Shown: positions 19,521 to 30,554, counted from the first letter of the stretch. The stretch: 64,000 nucleotides of DNA from Doryteuthis pealeii (GCA_023376005.1 CM042162.1:89226127-89290126), one strand, 5' to 3'. Numbers and translations are program-made. The notes: generated from the sequence alone by a model not told the origin.

Positions 19521-19805
19521 TGGAAGCGCATGGTGTAATGGTTATAGTCTTGGGAAATGGACTCGTCCCCCGAGTTCAAATCCTGGACGTGGTAATTGCA
19601 TTTCACTTAGAGCTAATACTCTTGGGAAAGGTAGGAATCCTACTCTCCCTCCAGCTATGGATAGTAGGGCAGACTGGGCTCTTTAACCTTGGTTAGGCAA
19701 CTGGTCTAGTAGAAGGAAAACTCTGAATTCAAACCTGTTGAACTCCGCTCAAAAATTGACCTTGTGTCACATCCTGCCTGTGCGGAGGGGATGGTAAATA
19801 TATAT
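19521..19805 (+). mobile_element. SINE family B, complete, inserted in the 5S-like array
   Basis: Has a tRNA-like head ('ggtgtaatggttatag', box B 'gagttcaaatcctgg'), the body blocks 'cttgggaaagg', 'cagctatggatagtaggg' and 'ggctctttaaccttgg', and a short TA tail. It is flanked by ATGGGTGACCA at 19510-19520 and 19806-19816, an 11-bp target-site duplication of array sequence. The head resembles tRNA-Gln/Glu types (GGTGTAATGGTTA). Confidence 0.9.
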
Positions 19806-20554
19806 ATGGGTGACCACTTGGTAATAGCCGGTAACATAAACAACATTAGGACTTTCTTCTATATTGAGCGATGTTTAGTAAATAATAAGTTAAGCATGAA
19901 TGAGCCTTCACAGTACTCAGATGGGTGACCACTTGATAACATCAGATACCGTAAACAACGTGAATCCTCTGTCGGAGACTAAATAATGCTTAGTAAACAG
20001 CAAGTTAAGCAATAATGAGAGTGGTCAATTTTTAGCTGAGTGGCTATTTAATAACAGCCAGTACAACCAGGACGTGAGATCCGTGTGCCAGACAGGGTAA
20101 TGCTTAAAGTTAAGCACTGATGAATCTTCTCCATACTTAGATGGGGGACCACTTAATAACAGCCGGTACGAGGGAAACGTGTATCCTGTGAGCCGGACTA
20201 AGCTAAGCGTAAAGTTAAGCAGTCAAGCACCATTTCAGTGTTTGGTTGGGTTACCACTGAATAACAGCCAGTATCGTAAGTAACGTTAGTTATTATGCTA
20301 GACCAATCAATACTTAGTAGATAAAAAGTCAGGTACTGATGAACCTGCTCATTTTTTACCTCGGTAATCACTTATTAACACCAGGTACACTAATTAAAGT
20401 TTGGCATTTGGTTGAGACTGGTCCAGGCTTAGTAAATAAAAAGTTAAGCAGTAATTAAACTGCTCAATACCTGGATGGGTAACTACTTAATAATAGCCGG
20501 TACGGTAAAAAAAAACGTTAGAACTTTGTATGAATATTATATAGAACACTATGA

Positions 20555-20930
20555 ATAATGTTTGGTGAAACCTCAGAAGAGAAAAACAAGATCTCACAGG
20601 ACTTATTAATTCAACCTAGCAAATGCTCATTCCTCTGTTCACCTTGTATTCTTATCTAGTAAACCCTTTTTCCTAATAAATAATGTCTGAAAAAACTCAG
20701 CAGAGAGAAGCAACAGGATCTCACAAACTTTCTAATTCAACCAAGCAATTGCTAAATACTCTGTTCACCTTGTATCCTTACCTAGTAAACCTTTTTTTCC
20801 TATAAATAATATCTCATGAAACCTCAGAAGAAAAAACAAGATCTCACAGGACTTGTTAATTCAACCTAGCAATTGCTAATTACTCTGTTCACCTTGTACC
20901 TTTGCTTAGTAAACCTTTTTCCCTATCCTT
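20555..20930 (+). repeat. Three tandem units of about 122 bp inside the 5S-like array
   Basis: Units start near 20560, 20686 and 20811, each with 'cagaagagaaaaacaagatc' or close, 'ttaattcaacctagcaa', 'ctctgttcaccttgta' and 'tagtaaacc'. Not 5S-like. It splits the array. Confidence 0.8.
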
Positions 20931-21564
20931 TATATTTGTGTTTCTTTCTATCATTAAAATTGAAAATTAAAAAATAAAAGTTAGGCCTTTGTGTGAGATT
21001 GGGCCAGTTAAGCAGTCATGAGATTGTTCCGTACTTAGATGGATGACCATTTAATAACAGCCGGGACCAGGGGAAATTATGCTTTTGAGCGGAATTAAGC
21101 AAAGCCAAAAGTTAAGCAACCATGTGTCTTCTCAGTACTTAGATGGGTGACCACTTAAAAACAGCCAGTACCTAAGAAACGTTAGGCCTTTGTGTCAGAA
21201 TAACTCATGCTTAATATATAAAAGTTAAGCAATGATGAACCAGTTTTTAGATGGGTGACCACTTGATAATTGCCGGTACCGTAATCAACGTTATGCCGTT
21301 GTGTGAAATTAGACCATCTTTAGTAGATAAAATGTTAAGCAGTGATAAGACTGCTCACTACCTAGATGGGTAACGACTTAATAACAGCCTTTTGCGTACG
21401 GATCGTGGGGTCTTTGTGCAAGACAGGACAATGAATAGTAAATAAACATTTAAGCAGCGATGAAGAGGAAGAGTGACTAGTATGGTGAGTACTTAAAATA
21501 ACTGGTACCGTAAGAAACGTTATGTCTTTGTATAATAATGGGTCATGCTTGTTAAGTTTTTAAA

Positions 21565-22195
21565 TGCCATCGTTGGCTGTGATCTTGAATTGGTCAGTTA
21601 GTTATATGGCTCCTTATTATCCATCTGCGTGTGTGGCAAGATGGCTGGCTGGCTGGACACGAGCGCTGCATGTCCATTCCATGCCAGCTATGTTTACCTA
21701 ATGAAAAGGGCGAGACAATGGACAGAGAGTACAGGGGCTGAAAAATTCAGCGTGGCCTTCACTGACCGAATAAATTGAGCTACACTTGGACGCACAGTAT
21801 TGTGTCTGATTAATAATATTTAATGACTTTGCATGAAATATTTGAGGATAATGATAACGAATATGAATGTAAATAAAGGTATGAATATTATAGAAACACA
21901 ATGAAAAAGGGCTCAAAATAAGTAAGTCCTGGGTTATGGAATCCTTTGGTAAGCGAATAAGTCCTATCCTGCGAATAAGTCCTATCCTGCGTATTGTTAA
22001 AGGTCCAGTGATTCACTCCTATGACCGTCGTCCACGAAGGTTCAAAGCAGTTATGCATAGTTATGACCAGAACAGCCGGTATAAATATTATATCAGCAGC
22101 AGAGTACTGCCAGTGATTGGCCAAGAGGTTGATCACATTGTTTTCGGTGAGTCTATAAATAGAAGTGGGCATCTGGTACACACCTTATATACTAA
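21565..22195. other. Unidentified insertion in the 5S-like array
   Basis: Array units stop near 21565 and resume near 22195. The insert has an 18-bp direct duplication ('gcgaataagtcctatcct', near 21953 and 21972) and TATA-like 'ctataaatagaag' near 22150. No protein domain seen. Could be an LTR or other mobile element. Confidence 0.4.
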
Positions 22196-22423
22196 ATAAG
22201 TCAACAATGCTTAGTAAATAACAAGTTAAGCAGTGATGAGACTTGTCAGTAGTTAGATGAGTGACCGCTTAATAACAGCAGGTGCCATGTGACATGTCTA
22301 CCAGACTAAGCAAGTCTTAAAGTTAAGCAGCGATGATCTGGCTTAGTTTTTAGATGGGTGACCACTTAATAACAGCCTGCACCATATGCAAGGTATGGCT
22401 TTTGTATCAGACAACGAAATACT

Positions 22424-22740
22424 CATCATCATCATCATCATCATCATCCTGTTGCGCTGGCAGCACGGATATCCATAACAATCTCTCGCCACCCTTCCCT
22501 ATCATTCATTTCTCCCGGGAGGTCCTCTGCACAGCATCCAGTATCCGCCCAGAGTTGATCTATGTACCTCTTTGCTGGGTGACCCACTCTGGCGCGGCCA
22601 TGTGTTGGCTTCCACAGAAGAACGTCACTTGTGTTCATCCTTGCTTCTCCAGCAGTGCCCAGCGTGTCTTGTCCGTCTCACACGGATTATTTGTGTGATA
22701 TAGGGCAGGTGGCCATACAGCTATTTTCTCGTGGGGTATG
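22424..22740 (-). pseudogene. LINE 3' fragment (RHAGHCWRS family), with (CAT)n tail
   Basis: Minus strand, across frameshifts, gives the family's LYGHLPPI-like region, KTRWALLEKQG, then KPTHGRARVGHPAKRYIDQL and DREGWREIVMDIRAASAT. The 3' end runs into (CAT)n at 22424-22448, which abuts the 5S-like array, so the LINE probably inserted there. Confidence 0.7.
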
Positions 22741-22929
22741 CGAGTGCAACTACGGATTCTAATAGGTAGAGCTTTTATATCACCTATAACCTCTTTCTTT
22801 GTAAAATATGTTGCGCTAAACACTAAACACTACACATTTAATTAATAAAGTATTTTTTTTAATTACCAAAATTTTATTGAAACTTTTCAATCGATGGATC
22901 GTAATTTCCCATTATTTATTCTGACTAAT

Positions 22930-23250
22930 TTTCCTATCTTTTTTGCCTTTTATCATATGGGTGCTAGAAGGCGGTGGCTGAGGGTCTACATGTCTTGGGA
23001 ATGACGTTAAACTCTATCTGATGGTGAGGTTCCAGTTTTGGAGCTTTGGGGAATGAGAAGCACCCCTTCATCACCATTGCTCCCTGGTCCACTCTGAGTG
23101 GTAGTACCTGTTAGGGTCCCATCTATTGGTTAAATAGAAAAATGTATTTATAAAAAAGGTGTACTATCCATTAAGAATTGATTTATTTCAAAACTTTATC
23201 GGCATTAAATGACCCACTGAAGTTGATATGCCGTAAAACAAAACAAACTA
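22930..23250 (-). repeat. Family X copy
   Basis: Contains 'gggtgctagaaggcggtgg', 'tcaccattgctccctggtc', 'tagtacctgttagggtccc' and, at the far end, 'ttgatatgccgtaaaac'. Confidence 0.75.
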
Positions 23251-23259
23251 ACAAGAAAA

Positions 23260-24480
23260 CTATCTTTTTTGGTTTTGCATACAAAGTTGAAATGACTGCT
23301 CTCTTGGAATAGAAACCGTGGTATCCAACAACAAAGATGAGGATATTTATTGTAAAGAGCCAGATATCAATGAAAATAATTTATCTCAAAATCTGTCGCC
23401 ACTTGGAAAATATCAGAGAACGCTCTGTTCAAAACTTAGGGATCAAAACAACAAAAATAAGGATATTATTTTTTATCAAATTTCATGATATGACGGGTTC
23501 ATCAGACAATACTTAGAAGACCAGTAGACACAATGTCTGTGATCGAAACAAAAAGATGAGGATAATCGTTCAAATAATTTTAGACGATAACTATTGCCAA
23601 AAAGAGTGTGTAGCCTTTGATTTAGTGCCAACAAAATACTACCAAGCAAATAATCGGAAAAAGTTTTTCACGAAAATAAGATCAACCTGAATTTTGCATT
23701 TCCTAAATAAAGGAGGGTTGTACTCAAAAATATTGAGTAATTGAACAATAGTTAAAATCTATACATATATTCATTTGTTTTCTACCAAACTATCGTTACG
23801 AATCTAAAACTTAGTCGGCATTAAATTACCCACCGAGTTTGATATGCCGTAAAACAAACTAAACCAAAACCAAAATAAAATTTTTTAAATTAAAATAAAG
23901 CGTAAGAGAAAAAATAAGAAAAAAAAACGCTAAGAAGGATAGAGAAGTTATCGGCCGAAATTAAATTTGTTTTGTTTTTTTGGTTTTACGGCGTATCAAC
24001 TGTTTTCGGGACATTTAATTCCGGATCAAGTTATTTTGATAAAAATAAAGACTTGGATTGTTTACAGTATTTGTTTTTGCTCAAGTATCCACCGAATCAA
24101 TCATTAAACAGGATCATCGCTGCTTAACTGCGGTGATCTAGCGGAAACTGATGCTTTCAGTGTGACTTGAAACTAGTAACCGAAATTAAACGACCCAAAC
24201 AACAAAAATGAAGATAATCGTTCAAATAACTATGAAATAAAAACAATGCACAGAGTTCTATACAACTTAAGAAGTGTTCATCGGTCGAATTTTATGATCG
24301 AATCAACAAAGAAAAAAAAACAAGTTCATATATCTTATGGAATAAAGAAGACGTTTAAACAACCGAGGAAGGCCGATGAGTGGATCGGCTTAAATGTCAT
24401 GATCAAAACAACAAAGGTAAAGATAGTAGTTCAAGATGAAACTTCGGCTTCGTTGTTTCAGTAATAAATTCTCGGCCGAA
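23260..24480 (+). repeat. Decayed copies of the CTGAAGAA element tail
   Basis: The motif 'aacaacaaagatgaggata' or variants appears near 23335, 23450, 23550, 24205 and 24405, each followed by 'tcaaataa'-like sequence, as in the element tails at 4420 and 18835. Interleaved with family X ends (23800-23860, 23985-24010). The 72-residue frame at 24246 is not conserved with anything I know. Confidence 0.45.
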
Positions 24481-24651
24481 GCATTCTCCGCCCTTCCTAG
24501 GTTATTTATGATTCTATTATGGCATATTGTTTAAGATAGTACAGTTTAAATGACTCGTGGAATTGAGATAATACCCTGTCGTAAAAATGAAAACAACCGC
24601 GGAAGGGTGGAGAGTGTACCGGCCTAAACTTATAGAACGCAGATGAAGTTA

Positions 24652-24785
24652 AGTACGTATGGCCAACACGTGTGGACGCACCGGTTCTCTTAAGATCATC
24701 GAAGTTAAGCAACGATTAACCTGTTTATTAAGTAATTGGGTGACCACTTGGAAACTGTCGGTATTGTCGGTACTGTAGGTAACTG
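24652..24785 (+). pseudogene. Dispersed full-length 5S rRNA-like unit
   Basis: Reads from a 5S-like 5' end ('tatggccaacacg', 'cgcaccggttctc', 'taagatcatcg') through 'aagttaagcaacg' and 'gggtgaccacttgg' to 'gtactgtaggtaac'. It keeps the 5' half better than the array units. Point changes in the conserved loop regions make function unlikely. Confidence 0.65.
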
Positions 24786-24884
24786 ATTAGGCCTTACGAT
24801 ATGTCAAACCTTGTTGGGTTATCTAATGCCAATGTTCATTGTCTTTAATTGTTGTTCTTTGATCTTGTTTAGTTTTATCGATTT

Positions 24885-25135
24885 AAGTCATTAACAGGTA
24901 CTAGCAACCAGTTTGGACCTTGGAGAAATGAAAGGGTACCCCAAAACCGAAATGGTACCCCCAAACTCCTCAGTAATCAAAGGGTACTTAAAACTTCACA
25001 GAGCTCCAGAACTGGAGCCAAAATATTAGATGCAGTTTTGTGTCATACACAGAATATTCCTTTTTTTGGGGGGGGGGAGGTGCGACCCCTCTGTAGGGGA
25101 TGCACTTAGCGTATTTTAAGCTCCACCGACAGTTT
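24885..25135 (-). repeat. Inverted composite, left arm (family X-like)
   Basis: Reverse complement of 26403-26655, including 'gtcattaacaggtactagc' at the outer end and 'gtaggggatgcacttagcg' inside. The arms are about 1.2 kb apart. Confidence 0.8.
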
Positions 25136-25374
25136 TGTTTGGATTTTTTTTTCGTTTTGTTTTGTTTTTGTTTTTTGCAAGCAATCAAATATTGATAAAC
25201 ATATGTAAACAATTTTAGCCTCAACTAACTATTCTTTATACGAATAATTTTCACACTTCTATGCTTTCAAGTATTTTTCTATAATACTAAAAATTTGCAT
25301 AAGTATATGCTATCAAGTAACTAATAAAGTTTAAAATCATTTTCAACCGGTAAAAAAAAAACAGTAAAGTTGTC

Positions 25375-25605
25375 CTAGTGGCCTAAAGTAGGTATCAGCC
25401 AGACAACGAGGGAGTCTATCCCCTTTCGCTAGACCAAAGAGATTGTGTGCGCGTCTGAGGCGAAGCACCACTCCAACCATCAGCTTCTCACTTTACCGCA
25501 CATACCCATGTGCTACTCATAGGCGGAGTGGCGAGGGCCAGAATCGAACCAGGAACCTCGAGATTCCCAGGCGCACACTCTACCGACTGATCTAAGTCGG
25601 CCCTT
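25375..25605 (-). mobile_element. SINE family A
   Basis: Complete in outline: tail side 'ggcctaaagtaggtatcagcc', the body, and head 'ctctaccgactgatct' at the high-coordinate end. Lies inside the inverted composite. Confidence 0.85.
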
Positions 25606-25739
25606 TTTATATGTTCTCAAGGAACTAATAAAGTTTACAATCATTTTCAACCGGTAAACATTTTAATTATTTGCATTGTCAAACTTTAAGGAGCCAGTGT
25701 ATTAATCTTGCTAAAAAAAACTAAGCATTATATTAAACA

Positions 25740-26180
25740 GATCTATTTGACCCATAAAAGGTACCCTAACAGGTCGTACCATTATGGGTTAAATTGGATC
25801 TATGTGTAATGGCAACAAAAGAGTGAATCCATTCACCCCAGCCATGCAGAACTAGAGTGTATTTGTCGCATACCCCACTTGTATGGGCTGGGCACAACGC
25901 CTCGTTTTAACGTGGGCCACCCACAAGCCAAAGCTCATGGGTGGGAAAGAACAAAAATTGCGTCGATCCCCTCGGTATTTCCCCTCAAGTGGGGGGGCGC
26001 CTCGGGCGCTGGGCAATAAACCCAGCCCTGCCCCCAAAGGGGCGGGTATTGCCTGGAGGGGTGGCCCTCTGGGATCGATGCTAATAATTGGACTTTAACC
26101 CGGTCCAGTGGCCGAAGCACACTGGATCCCCCCCCCCGGATGGGACAGGGAAAAAGTCATGCAGAACTAGAGCCTCACCA
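25740..26180. repeat. Interior of the inverted composite, locally GC-rich
   Basis: Contains 'taccctaacaggtcgtacc' and G/C-homopolymer patches (26130-26140), with overlapping opposite frames that show no domain. Probably another family X-like unit. Confidence 0.4.
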
Positions 26181-26402
26181 CTAGATGCAGGGTAGTATGA
26201 TACCCAGCTCAAATATTTGGGAGAGTACAACCACTTTTTAATGACTGTCAGTAAATTGAGTCCCGTTTATAAGAGTAATCAAAGCTTACTAAATAAAAAA
26301 AAATAAAAAGATGGAATTAAAAAATTAAAAATATACAAAGGAATCTCAATATTTTTGATAGTTTGATCTCATGCATACTTTTGTTTTTTGTTTCTTTTTT
26401 AC

Positions 26403-26655
26403 ACCCTGTCGGCGGAGCTTAAAATACGCTAAGTGCATCCCCTACAGAGGGGTCGCACCTCCCCCCCCCGCCCAAAAAAGGTATATTCTAGGTATGACAC
26501 AAAAACTGCATCTGATATTGTGGCTCCAGTTCTGGAGCTCTGTGAAGTTTTAAGTACCGTTGATTACTGAGGAGTTTGGGGTACCCTTTGGGTTTTGGGG
26601 TACCCTTTCATTTCTCCAAGGTCCAAACTGGTTGCTAGTACCTGTTAATGACTTA
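26403..26655 (+). repeat. Inverted composite, right arm
   Basis: Starts with 'accctgtcggcggagctt' and ends 'ttgctagtacctgttaatg'. Partner of 24885-25135. Confidence 0.8.
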
Positions 26656-26659
26656 AATT

Positions 26660-27070
26660 GATAATTGTTTACAAAGAATTATAAGTTACTTAAAAGCAAA
26701 TACCTGTGTAAATATTTATTATCATTAAATAGAAATAATTACTTCGAAACATAATAATTAGTATTAAATAGGAATACTCAATATCATATAACTGTTTCTG
26801 TATTTACTTGAAGCTATTATTGTTTACTAAGGATTATTATTAGTTACTTAAACCATATAACTGTGCAAACAAATGACTATTATTAAACAGAAATAGTTAC
26901 TTGAAAATATATGATTGTTAGTATTAGATAGGAATACTTGAAACAATGCAAATTATTTGCAATAGATACTAATACTTTATATAATATAATAATTAGTATT
27001 AGATAGGTATACTTGAACCCATGTAAATTGTTTGTAACAGATAAAAATACTTTATATCATAGAACAGGGT
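26660..27070. repeat. Degenerate AT-rich tandem repeat
   Basis: Recurring 'tagtattagataggaatactt' pieces and 'aaattatttgcaa' give a rough 80-100 bp period. Related sequence occurs at 25250-25340, 25610-25700, 37916-37995, 38210-38250 and 57395-57500. Confidence 0.55.
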
Positions 27071-27079
27071 GCAAAAACA

Positions 27080-28290
27080 CTGAAGAGACAGCTACACAAA
27101 AATGCAAACGTATAACAAAAATAGAAATTTAGGCATAAAATAAACCTAGATGAGTTGATATGCCGTTAAAATTGGTTAGTTATTAGTTGTTGTTTTTTTC
27201 TTCTAGAAATAGTAGAATTTATACTAACCATTTAACGATTCCTGGGTGTTAGCAATGACAGACAAAGTCTAAACAATTAGAAATAAACTCCTCGTCGGAA
27301 ATGAACGTAATTGTTCCACGTTCGAACTTGACACACAGCACACTGCATTCCTTTATACGTATTTTTTCTCCGTGTATTTTACGTCTAGATTCTGCGTGTT
27401 CCTGCTGTGCGTATGTGTGTGCGTGTCTGTTCTAAAGATGCGTTTTATCACCGGGTTTAATTAGGCGTGAAGCAATTATCATTAATCCGAGTAATGTTTC
27501 TTTTTTTTTTTTCTTCTTTTTCTTTTCTTGTTTTTATAAAATGATTTTAATTTCCGAGTTCTTTGTTTGCGTCGTTCGAGGCCTCTTGACTTCTTCGCGA
27601 TACGAATTCCTTGCTTATTTTGTTTCAGCTGCTGGCAGCGGGAGTTCCCCAAAAGAATCAGGGCTGCAGTTCCTGGAATGAAATAAAAGAATATTATCAA
27701 GATCGAACAATGTTGATCGCCGAATGTGCAGGAATGTCATTCTAGCAGAAGCAGCATCGGCGGCAGCAGCAGTTCTATGAGTTCCAGTCGGTGAAAACAA
27801 GAATGGTAAGAGAAGGTGGCACCACGCAAATAGGAAGAAAATTTCTAGCAGTAGCAGACATTCTAACAGCTGCATCCATTGCACAATGAGTTGCAAGGTG
27901 GGGAAGGGAGCGTGACGTTTACAACGCAAAAATGCGAAACGGTCGTACCGGGTTCAAATGTTGGTAGAGCCTCTTTATGATCACAGTGCAGACACTAAAA
28001 ACACGTATGGAAACTAATTTTCAAAAACATATGTATGCATTGTCAGATATCTTGAAATCTCTCGTTACCGGCATGCCACGATGCGTAAGGGAGTTCCTGG
28101 ATAACCGGTCTCGAATAATTAAAAAGCAAAAAATAATCAACAGAAACCCGTTACTTTAAGACGAATCCCTTAAAATCTACGATGAAAAAATTACACTTCC
28201 GTACATTTGCAGAATTTTTTATAGCGTTAAAAAAATGTTTTAATATCCTTTTTTACGTTTTTATATTATTGTGTTTCTAAGTTGCTAAAA
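27080..28290. other. No gene recognised
   Basis: Apart from a family X end fragment (27130-27175) I recognise nothing. A pyrimidine tract ending 'ttgtttcag' at 27628 looks like a splice acceptor, but no supported exon follows. The region 27600-27930 has CAG-rich and more GC-balanced sequence than its surroundings and could be old exon or element sequence. Confidence 0.35.
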
Positions 28291-28545
28291 TTCGGGTTAG
28301 CTCAGTCGGTAGAGCGTTCGGCTAGAAACCACAAGGTTCCTAGTTCGATACCGGTCCTCGCCAACTGAGCGTATGAGTAGCACAGGGTTCTGTGCGGTAA
28401 AGTAAGGAGCTGATGGTAGGTGTGGCGCTCCACCTCAGATGCTAAAACAATCTCCTTGGTCTAGCCCTATTGAAAAAGGGATATATTCCCTCACTGACTG
28501 GCTGATACCGACTTTAGGTCGCCCCGACGACTTTACTTTACTTTT
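28291..28545 (+). mobile_element. SINE family A, near full length
   Basis: Head 'gttagctcagtcggtagagc' (box A), 'ggttcctagttcgatacc' (box B), body 'gagcgtatgagtagcacagg', and tail 'ctttaggtcgccccgacg'. Best plus-strand example of the family with 63600-63842. Confidence 0.9.
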
Positions 28546-28554
28546 ATAAACAGG

Positions 28555-29270
28555 TTGGTCCGATTTTACAGCATGTCAACCCTTGTTAGGTTATTTTATA
28601 CCGAATACATTTTGTTATATTGATTCTAGATGTGTACTGAAAATAGTTTTTAATCTCAATTTTTAAAAGGCATTTTTAAAACTCATTTCTTTTATTTAAC
28701 TCATAGATGGGATCCTATCAGGTACTACCGCTCCATATCAGGCTGGACCTGCGAGTAATGAGAAGGGATACTCCACACTCCCCAGAGCTCCAAACTGGAA
28801 CTTCACAATTAGAAGCAATTTAATGTCATATCCAGAGTACTAAAACCCCAGCCACTGCTTTCTAGCACATACATGATAATGCGTGGAGGTATAATGGTTA
28901 GAGTCGTGGGAAATGGATTCGTCGACCCGAGTTCAATTCCTGGACGAAGCTGGTTGCATTTCAAATACCCTTGGGAATTATATGAATCCAATTCTCCATC
29001 CAGCTATGGATAAAAAGCAGGACAGACTGGGCTCTTTAACCTTGGTTAGGCAACCAGTATAGGGGATGGAAAACTCTGAATTCAAATTTGTTAAACTCCG
29101 CTTGTGTCGCATCCTGCTCTTGCGGAGGATTTTGGTATATATATATATATATATAACAAGGGTTGGGTTAGCCATGAGAAAAATAGGGTTGGGAGGGACA
29201 AATAAGTGTTAGGTTTTGACAAGATCGGAAGCGTCCCTCAGACCGCCCGTTTAGCTGCTAAAAAGGTAAT
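28555..29270 (+). repeat. Family X copy split by a SINE
   Basis: Left part 28555-28877 ('cagcatgtcaaccc' to 'ctagcacatacatgataa') and right part 29151-29270 ('acaagggttgggttagcc' onward) are contiguous in other copies. SINE B at 28878-29150 separates them. Confidence 0.75.
28878..29150 (+). mobile_element. SINE family B, near full length
   Basis: Head 'ggtataatggttagagtcg', box B 'gagttcaattcctgg', body 'ccagctatggataaa' and 'gggctctttaaccttgg', then a (TA)n tail. Inserted in family X. Confidence 0.85.
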
Positions 29271-29483
29271 GTAACCCAAGAAAAACAGCACACCATAGCG
29301 AGATGTTCATTAGAGCAATCCTTTTAAGCTGGTAAAAAAATATTAGGGCGATAAAATCTAACTATATTGCTCTCAGAGAACAAACATTCCCGGTAAATTT
29401 GCAATTTGATGATAATTACATGGGGTCTGCTTCCGCGCTGAATGGGATTTTTAAAAATCTCTCTATAATATATCAATAAAAAG

Positions 29484-29742
29484 TAAAGCCTCTGTAGTAG
29501 TTTCTTGACGGTATCAGCCGAAAAGCAATGGAGTCTATCCCCTTTTCGATAGTGGTAGACCAGGGAGATTGCTTTTGCTGAAGTAAGACGTCACACCTAC
29601 CGTCAGCTCAGCGAGACATTTTACCACACAATCAGATTACCAAGTTGTGCTACTTATGCGCTGAGTTGGGGGGAACCGGTATCGAACCCAGGACATTGTG
29701 ATTCCTAGGCGGATGCTCTATGACTGAGCTAAACAGTCCCTT
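29484..29742 (-). mobile_element. SINE family A, diverged
   Basis: Minus strand with head 'agctcagtcatagagcatcc' and box B 'gggttcgataccgg'. More diverged than 28291. Confidence 0.8.
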
Positions 29743-29793
29743 TTTTATTGCAATAGATATGTATATATTTATATATGTGGGCACGCGTGTATC

Positions 29794-29798
<5 letters not shown>

Positions 29799-29839
<41 letters not shown>

Positions 29840-30270
29840 TAAAGAAATAACAAAAGACTTAGAGATTTTGCCTTATAGTCTATTTCAGGAGCTTAGACAA
29901 AGTGTCTAACTCTCCCGACTCATCAGATGCGAATGATGAATTATTTATTACTTTAAAGGCATTTGAAAACAGATTTTTTTTATAGTCCTGTGTCGCTCAG
30001 CTGGGGTGGTCCCTTTAGTTGAAATCTGAAATAGATTGATTTAACAGAAATTCCTAACAAATTACTCACATGGTCAAATATCTTTTTATTACTCTACAGC
30101 TGAGCGACACAGGACTATAAAAAAAAATTAATAATAATAAATTTTAAAAAAAAAATCTGTTTTCAAATGCCTTTAAAGTAATAAAGAATTCATCATTCGC
30201 ATCTGATGAGTCGGGAGAGTTAGACACTTTGTCTAAGCTCTCTGAAATCTCTACGTCTTTTGTTATTTAT
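29799..30270. mobile_element. Fold-back element F9 beside (TA)n
   Basis: Arms about 29842-30012 and 30094-30265 are inverted copies ('aacaaaagacttagagattt' to 'gctgagcgacacaggac'). Each arm has CTGATGA followed by a strong hairpin TTAGACA/TGTCTAA and then GAAA. A similar outer part occurs at 2010-2170. Confidence 0.8.
29880..29930 (-). ncRNA. Hammerhead-like motif H9 in F9
   Basis: Minus strand: CTGATGA, three bases, GGGAG...CTCC around TTAGACA/TGTCTAA, GAAA, then ATAG-A-CTAT as a possible stem III. Stem I pairing is imperfect. The mirror at 30198-30254 is less complete. Confidence 0.4.
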
Positions 30271-30284
30271 TTACTTATATATTT

Positions 30285-30392
30285 ACTCTGTGACTCTAAC
30301 ATTAAGAGCACACATTGAGCTCTCAAACTCCGACAGGTTTTTAAAAAACCTCTTGTGTCGTAAGGAAGATTTCTTCTCTGGACTTTTATTTA

Positions 30393-30440
<48 letters not shown>
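30285..30440 (+). repeat. Shared element end next to (TA)n
   Basis: Matches 2080-2175: 'cacacattgagctctcaaac', a hairpin of CGACAGG with CCTCTTGTGTCG, 'gatttcttctctggac', then (TA)n. Same family, second copy. Confidence 0.75.
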
Positions 30441-30442
<2 letters not shown>

Positions 30443-30554
30443 ATATGAAAATGGTGACATGGGTAGTTGATACAAGTTTAACAATGATAAGACAGCGATA
30501 TAACAAATGTAAAGTGCTCAATACGTACGTAAAGCAAATTTATTATTATGTAGT

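Larger units (their letters stand above)
18950..22410 (+). repeat. Tandem array of 5S rRNA-like units
   Basis: Each unit has 'aagttaagca', about 12 bases, 'gtacttagatgggtgaccac', then 'ttaataacagccggtac' and 'ggcctttgtgccagac'. These correspond in order and spacing to 5S rRNA (AAGCTAAGCA, GTACTTGGATGGGAGACC, the 3' stem, then the 5' GGCC region of the next unit). Landmark starts are 19025, 19131, 19246, 19361, 19476, 19887, 20002, 20107, 20212, 20326, 20441, 21007, 21109, 21222, 21332, 21445, 22223 and 22320. Spacings cluster at 113-115 and 104-106, so there is almost no spacer. Units are too diverged to be working 5S genes. Confidence 0.8.

Noticed and set aside
27615..27930. Possible exon after an acceptor-like TTTGTTTCAG
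   Set aside because: No downstream donor in frame, no recognisable protein domain, and opposite-strand frames are equally long.
28291..28365. Functional tRNA gene
   Set aside because: A and B boxes are present but it continues into a SINE body seen in many copies, and the acceptor ends do not pair as a tRNA.
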